Below are positions 34,058-37,772 of a stretch of DNA of 37,772 nucleotides, in pieces (position 1 is the first letter of the stretch; each line of letters starts with the position of its first letter). The stretch lies in the NCBI GenBank assembly GCA_030157785.1, contig JAOAUC010000058.1:1-37772 (forward strand), given 5' to 3'. The notes beneath the pieces are model-generated. The model saw only the letters and a program-made list of their open reading frames with translations, did no database searches and was not told the origin of the DNA. The stretch comes from Zoogloea oleivorans. GTDB lineage: Bacteria; Pseudomonadota; Gammaproteobacteria; Burkholderiales; Rhodocyclaceae. Made by a program: the position numbers and the translations under genes.

Positions 34058-36052
34058 TCAAAGCCCTTGCACTGCCACCAGACAGGAATCCATATTGAGC
34101 AAGGGAGCCACATGCCGGCCCGTCACTTGCTGCTTTCGGGCAACAAAGCCCATGCCCGGCGACATCCAGAACTGGTTGGTAAAGGATGTGAGCGGCTTGT
34201 AAACGGTGGGTTCAAGCGCAGTGAAGGTGTAGGTTTGCTGAATCTTGATCGGCTTGAGAGTCAGCGTGGATGCGAGTGGCGAATAAGGGCAGATATCGGA
34301 GAATCTTTCCGTATTGGCGACAATCGTACTGACGATCCTTATGGATTGATTGCACATTCCCAAGCTGCCATCCAGCAACTCGCAATTCGTCGCGGCTCCG
34401 GATTGCGTCGTCCAGGTCTGGCCCAGGCTGGCATTGATCGGGAAGAAGAGACTCTCGACAACGCCAAAATCAAACGCCGGCAGATAGGGGAACACATAGC
34501 TTGCCGTGTAGCCCGCAACGCCGGAGAGAAAGATGCCCTTCTGCGCATTGATGCCGACGATGCCGATCGTGGTGCTCGGATCCGCAAGGCCTTTGGCGCT
34601 CAGGGTGATGCGCGCCTCACCGGGGCTGACCTGCCGAACGGTGTAATCGATGAGCGAAGGACTCGCCGAAGCGTCACCGGGCAAGGCAAAAGTCCAGCGT
34701 GCATTGAGCTTGTTCAGGCCGAAATCGGCGGCAAGGGCTTCAACGTCCGTCGAGGTCTGCAGGCGCAGGGCAATCCGGTACACGCCGTACGACTGCTCGC
34801 CGATGTTCAGTCGAACGTATTCATCCTCGCCACTCCACGCCGCAGGCACCTCCAGCCGATGAATCCGGTTGTCGCACTGGAGCGGAAAACTGACTGTATT
34901 TGAGTACTGCAGGGCGCAATTCGCGGCAGTCGGGACGCGATAGCTCACGACGAACTTGTCGGTTGCCAGACGCTGGGTATTGAACAGTACCGGGTCGCGC
35001 ACGACCTTGTTGCATGTTGCCCGCTGGCGGGAGGCGTTCAGAAACTCGACGTTCTTGACGACGGGATTGGCGGCAAGACAGTTGTCGTCCACGTCGAAAG
35101 TGGCTTCCTCGGTGTAGTTCGCGGTGGCCAGGCCTGTTGCCGACGCAATCCGGTTGTCGGCAACATCGACATACGTGAGGGTGCGAATGCCGGCCAGCGG
35201 TGCGAGGGAACTGATGGCATTGCCGCGCAGCACCAGCGATGTCAGACCGGACAGGGCTTCGATACCGTCCAGCGAATAGATGTAGCGGTGCGCGCACACC
35301 AGTTCGGTCACGGTCTTGAGATCTTCGGCCGAGGGATTCAGTTTGCCGACGGCCTCCTCAATGCAGGTGAACAGCTGCGGATCCTTCACCGCCAGACCCG
35401 AGGCCCGCGTCACGGTTTCCGTGATACCCCGCGCCCGGTCTTCGGTAATGTTGAGCGAACCGTTGATCTGGCCGTCGTCGGCAACTTCGTCGATGAGCTG
35501 CGAGAACCCGAGGGAACGCTGCACGGACAACACCGACTGGACACGCGAGTCGGACGCCGCCGCCGATTCGGCAAACACCGGCACCACGCGATCGAGCGCC
35601 AGCATGGCGTCGCGGTACCTGACCGGATCCGCCCCCACGAAGTTGATGAGGCCTGTGGTAGCGCCGCCAAGAATCTGCATTCTCGACTGCAGCGCGGGCA
35701 CGACCATGCCCCGGATGGTGCCACTGAAGGGCAGTTGATCGGCGGTGGTGGACGGGTCGCCGTCGGCATCGATGACACCGCCGGTCACGACGATCAGGTA
35801 GTTGCCCTGGGCCGGCAGATCGAAGGTGACCTCACCGCGCGCGCCCGTCCGGGTCTCACCGACCAGTACGTTAGTCACAGTGTCGAAGAATTCGACCTTG
35901 GCGCCGATCACATAGTCATCGACCACCAGGCCATGAAAAGTGGCAGTCGTAGTGCCCCCCGGTACGCTGGCAGCGCTGCCGCCGCCGCCACCGCAGGACA
36001 CCAGCGCACAGGACGCCATGGCAGCGCACAGAATTTTCCAGGTGTGTGTCAT
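34058..36052 (-). CDS. Exported lipoprotein with leucine-rich repeats
   Basis: 664 residues from the ATG at 36052, where the GAGGTAAGG ribosome site contains the stop of the upstream gene. The signal peptide ends in the lipobox LVSC (about 17-20), followed by a GGGGG linker. Residues about 35-110 form a beta domain like a carboxypeptidase-regulatory or Big fold (FHGLVVDDYVIGAKVEFFD). Around 260-310 are two to three leucine-rich repeat units (ALSGLTSLVLRGNAISSL, then LAGIRTLTYVDVADNRI). The C-terminal 300 residues are beta-rich with scattered cysteines, and no catalytic motif is recognised. It is 4 bp after the gene at 36057, so both form an operon. Confidence 0.75.
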   Translation of the reverse strand: MTHTWKILCAAMASCALVSCGGGGGSAASVPGGTTTATFHGLVVDDYVIGAKVEFFDTVTNVLVGETRTGARGEVTFDLPAQGNYLIVVTGGVIDADGDPSTTADQLPFSGTIRGMVVPALQSRMQILGGATTGLINFVGADPVRYRDAMLALDRVVPVFAESAAASDSRVQSVLSVQRSLGFSQLIDEVADDGQINGSLNITEDRARGITETVTRASGLAVKDPQLFTCIEEAVGKLNPSAEDLKTVTELVCAHRYIYSLDGIEALSGLTSLVLRGNAISSLAPLAGIRTLTYVDVADNRIASATGLATANYTEEATFDVDDNCLAANPVVKNVEFLNASRQRATCNKVVRDPVLFNTQRLATDKFVVSYRVPTAANCALQYSNTVSFPLQCDNRIHRLEVPAAWSGEDEYVRLNIGEQSYGVYRIALRLQTSTDVEALAADFGLNKLNARWTFALPGDASASPSLIDYTVRQVSPGEARITLSAKGLADPSTTIGIVGINAQKGIFLSGVAGYTASYVFPYLPAFDFGVVESLFFPINASLGQTWTTQSGAATNCELLDGSLGMCNQSIRIVSTIVANTERFSDICPYSPLASTLTLKPIKIQQTYTFTALEPTVYKPLTSFTNQFWMSPGMGFVARKQQVTGRHVAPLLNMDSCLVAVQGL

Positions 36053-36056
36053 GACC

Positions 36057-36905
36057 TTACCTCGGCGTGTAGAGCGTCGTGCCTTGCCCGAACAGCGCAG
36101 CATTGAGCTTCAGGGATTTGTCCGTCTCGGCGGTGAACACCGCCAGGGAGCCGACCGGGGCATACACCCGTTGGCCGTTCTTGAAATCGACCCGTATTGC
36201 ATAGGCGGCAGCGGCATCATCGGGGGAGTCAAACTCGGTGTGATAGCAGGCCAGATTCCGCTGGTTGAGGTTGAGGTTGGTATACAGGGCCGCGGGCACC
36301 ACTTTCTGGCTACCGCTGGACTGGGTGATCATGTAGATGCCCGAGACATCGGCCAATACCTCCGAGCGGTCCATCAGACGATCAAACCAAAGGGTGCGCG
36401 GTGAATACATGCGCAGGCAGAAATTCACGCCGGAATTGGATGCCACAGACCTGCCGCTCCATGAGGTGACTTCCTTCATGCCCTGGCTCAGGGTCGTCAG
36501 CCCTGCGCCCATCTGGGCCGAGATGACCGCCCCCAAAGGCCCGGCCTTGTCAGCGAGCTTGGCCAGCGCCATGGCGGCGCGGGTCACCTCGTCGTCGGTG
36601 CCGGCAATGTTGCACCACTCCTGGAGCTCCCCCGCCGCACCACTGACAGCGCCGAGCGTCTTGCTCTTTTTCATCGCCGTCTTGGCTGCCTTGGCAGCCA
36701 GCCAGCCCGGCACGGCCCCGGTGCGCTCGGTCATGTACTCCTGGACTTTGTCCGAATAGGTCGAGATGCTCCAGGCGTCAGAGCTCTCCTGACACAACTG
36801 GAGCTCATTGGCACCAAACGCCCACCCATCCTGCGGGCCGAGCAGGAACACCGTGCAGCCCAAGGCTGCACACATCGCCGCAACGGGCGAGCGAGACCAG
36901 TTCAT
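36057..36905 (-). CDS. Exported protein of unknown function
   Basis: 282 residues with a signal peptide (cleavage near GWAFG, about residue 30). The mature part has an Ala/Lys-rich helical region (about 65-125: LAAKAAKTAMKKSKTLGAV and the ALAKLADKAGPLGAV run) and a beta-rich C-terminal half (VYAPVGSLAVF). A few cysteines could form disulphides. No family recognised. It is the upstream member of a two-gene operon with the LRR lipoprotein. Confidence 0.72.
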   Translation of the reverse strand: MNWSRSPVAAMCAALGCTVFLLGPQDGWAFGANELQLCQESSDAWSISTYSDKVQEYMTERTGAVPGWLAAKAAKTAMKKSKTLGAVSGAAGELQEWCNIAGTDDEVTRAAMALAKLADKAGPLGAVISAQMGAGLTTLSQGMKEVTSWSGRSVASNSGVNFCLRMYSPRTLWFDRLMDRSEVLADVSGIYMITQSSGSQKVVPAALYTNLNLNQRNLACYHTEFDSPDDAAAAYAIRVDFKNGQRVYAPVGSLAVFTAETDKSLKLNAALFGQGTTLYTPR

Positions 36906-37220
36906 GACAAGAATCTTTCCCTGAAAAACAGCGTCAAGACGCGAGGCGGATCGCCCCGCGAATGGATTGTTTGTGTGTATTCAATGCAGATGCGGCGATC
37001 TGCCGGCAGCATCAGTATGCATAGTACGTTGGGGCATTGCCTGCGCCGGTCCGATAGTGTCGTGTCCGTGGCAGTTTTCACGGCATGCGCAACGGTGGAC
37101 AGACCCGCCGGCAGCCTCACGCTTGGCTGGACCGACTGGCGGGGTGTCGGCATTGGTCAGGACGACGCGGGCAGTTGCCTCTTCGTCAATTTCGACGCCA
37201 CACATGCCAGGGAGTAGATC
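36906..37220. other. Intergenic region without a convincing gene
   Basis: Short frames occur on both strands (for example one ending at 37217 with LTLGWTDWRGVGIGQDDAG) but none has a good ribosome site with a plausible protein. The region should contain the promoter for the exported-protein operon at 36905. No repeat or hairpin with T-tract was seen. Confidence 0.5.
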
Positions 37221-37493
37221 ATGCTCATTGCCCATCAACCGTTCCGCACCCTTGCCGCCCTTCTCTGTCTGGCGGGCCTGCAGGCTTGCGCCACGGTGCC
37301 GATGGCGGTGCGCCGCCAGGGCGAAAGGGGCGAGCGGGGACGATTAAGGGCCTTGCTCCGGCTGCTTCACACGGAAAAAGCGGCGCCCGAGAGCGCCGCT
37401 TTTCCTTGCTGTTCCCCTCTTGCGAGGGTCTCTTTTTATCGCTTTACATGCTGCGGCGGTACTGGCCACCCACGTCGTACAGCGCCGTGGTGA
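37221..37493 (+). CDS. Possible truncated small lipoprotein
   Basis: The ATG has GGGAG six bases upstream and starts a believable lipoprotein signal peptide, MLIAHQPFRTLAALLCLAGL, with Cys23 in a QAC lipobox. After residue 40 the frame loses all protein-like character, passes through the icmF terminator hairpin and overlaps the end of icmF by 50 bp. Most likely the 3' part of a real lipoprotein gene has been lost or a frameshift has occurred; it could also be chance. Confidence 0.3.
   Translation: MLIAHQPFRTLAALLCLAGLQACATVPMAVRRQGERGERGRLRALLRLLHTEKAAPESAAFPCCSPLARVSFYRFTCCGGTGHPRRTAPW
37375..37403. terminator. Bidirectional intrinsic terminator after icmF
   Basis: An 11-bp perfect stem, AAAAGCGGCGC with GCGCCGCTTTT, with a 6-nt loop. 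T-rich ends occur on both strands. It lies 41 bp after the icmF stop and would also stop transcripts from the left. Confidence 0.9.
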
Positions 37494-37772
37494 TCTGCCC
37501 CAGCGAGCAGTAGCGCACTGCTTCCACCAGCACCGCAAACACGTTGCCGTTTTCGATGACGGTCTGCTTGAGCAGGGCCAGCCACTTGGGGGCCTGGTCG
37601 GCGTTGCGGGCCTGGAAGTCGGCAAGGCGGTTGAGCTGGCCCTGCTTTTCGTCCTCCGACGAGCGGGCCAGTTCGATTTCCTGCTGGGCCATGCCCTTGG
37701 GGTTCAGGAAGGTATTGACGCCGATGATCGGGTAGGAGCCGTCGTGCTTCTTGTGCTCGTAGTAGAGCGACT
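37444..37772 (-). CDS. icmF: Fused isobutyryl-CoA mutase/G-protein IcmF, C-terminal fragment
   Basis: The frame is open to the window edge, so only the last 108 residues are present. They match the end of the substrate-binding TIM-barrel part: YYEHKKHDGSYPIIGVNTF, the NPKG turn, and the C-terminus QITTALYDVGGQYRRSM. IcmF is a B12-dependent mutase fused with its GTPase chaperone (about 1090 residues) that interconverts isobutyryl- and butyryl-CoA (or related acyl groups). Such enzymes feed branched-chain acyl-CoA into the butyryl-CoA/PHB pool. A plain methylmalonyl-CoA mutase large subunit is the alternative; the QYRRSM ending favours IcmF. Confidence 0.85.
   Translation of the reverse strand, partial: SLYYEHKKHDGSYPIIGVNTFLNPKGMAQQEIELARSSEDEKQGQLNRLADFQARNADQAPKWLALLKQTVIENGNVFAVLVEAVRYCSLGQITTALYDVGGQYRRSM

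Noticed and set aside
36975..37217. An 80-codon plus-strand frame
   Set aside because: It has no ribosome site or recognisable signal or domain, and its first half is Ser/Arg-rich noise.

Overview
The window is GC-rich and gene-dense and reads as a chromosomal segment of a betaproteobacterium, most likely of the Rhodocyclales (Azoarcus/Thauera/Zoogloea type). That call is inferred from gene content: a PhaM-like polyhydroxybutyrate granule protein, a Liv-type transporter flanked by two acyl-CoA ligases, the C-terminus of a fused isobutyryl-CoA mutase, and several hypothetical families common in that group. No rRNA, tRNA or CRISPR array was seen.

Layout. 1-800 (+): the end of a response-regulator receiver domain, then phaM. 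817-3676 (-): an ECF sigma-factor operon of four genes (DUF3455 lipoprotein, sigma, RskA-like anti-sigma, AEC-family permease). 3775-12279 (-): one long operon of seven genes, acyl-CoA ligase - livG - livH - livM - livK - livF - phenylacetate-CoA-ligase-like, closed by a clear intrinsic terminator. A regulator-free gap of 212 bp then separates it from a membrane hybrid histidine kinase (12492-15101, -).

15266-23360 (-) is a type I restriction-modification locus in the order hsdM - yhcG-like nuclease (DUF1016) - hsdS - hsdR, the first three coupled by ATGA overlaps. Next to it, 23361-24307 is a gene graveyard: a frame-broken RelE/ParE-like toxin remnant, a HipA/YjjJ-like remnant, and a tract of about 12 degenerate 21-bp tandem units with a palindromic core.

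24308-25950 (-): a metallophosphoesterase and a GDT1/TMEM165-type cation transporter under a yybP-ykoY manganese riboswitch. 26052-30726 (+): a Tat-type PhoD-like phosphatase, a group of small membrane/hypothetical genes including a 24-residue peptide, and a Crp/Fnr regulator fused to a PAS domain. 30954-32273 (-): a small secreted protein and an HExxH metallopeptidase candidate. 32425-34031 (+): a DUF2167 protein and a site-2-protease-like M50 peptidase starting at TTG. 34058-36905 (-): two exported proteins, one a leucine-rich-repeat lipoprotein. The window ends in the 3' end of icmF (-).

A dispersed palindromic element (REP/BIME type, arm TAGGGGCGACTTCAGTCGCC) occurs three times: between livK and livF, between livH and livM, and between hsdS and hsdR, always at gene junctions inside operons. 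The strongest unexplained structures are the 21-bp phased palindromic tract, this repeat family, the acyl-CoA ligase with a replaced ATP-loop motif, and the QxK variant of the nuclease embedded in the restriction operon.
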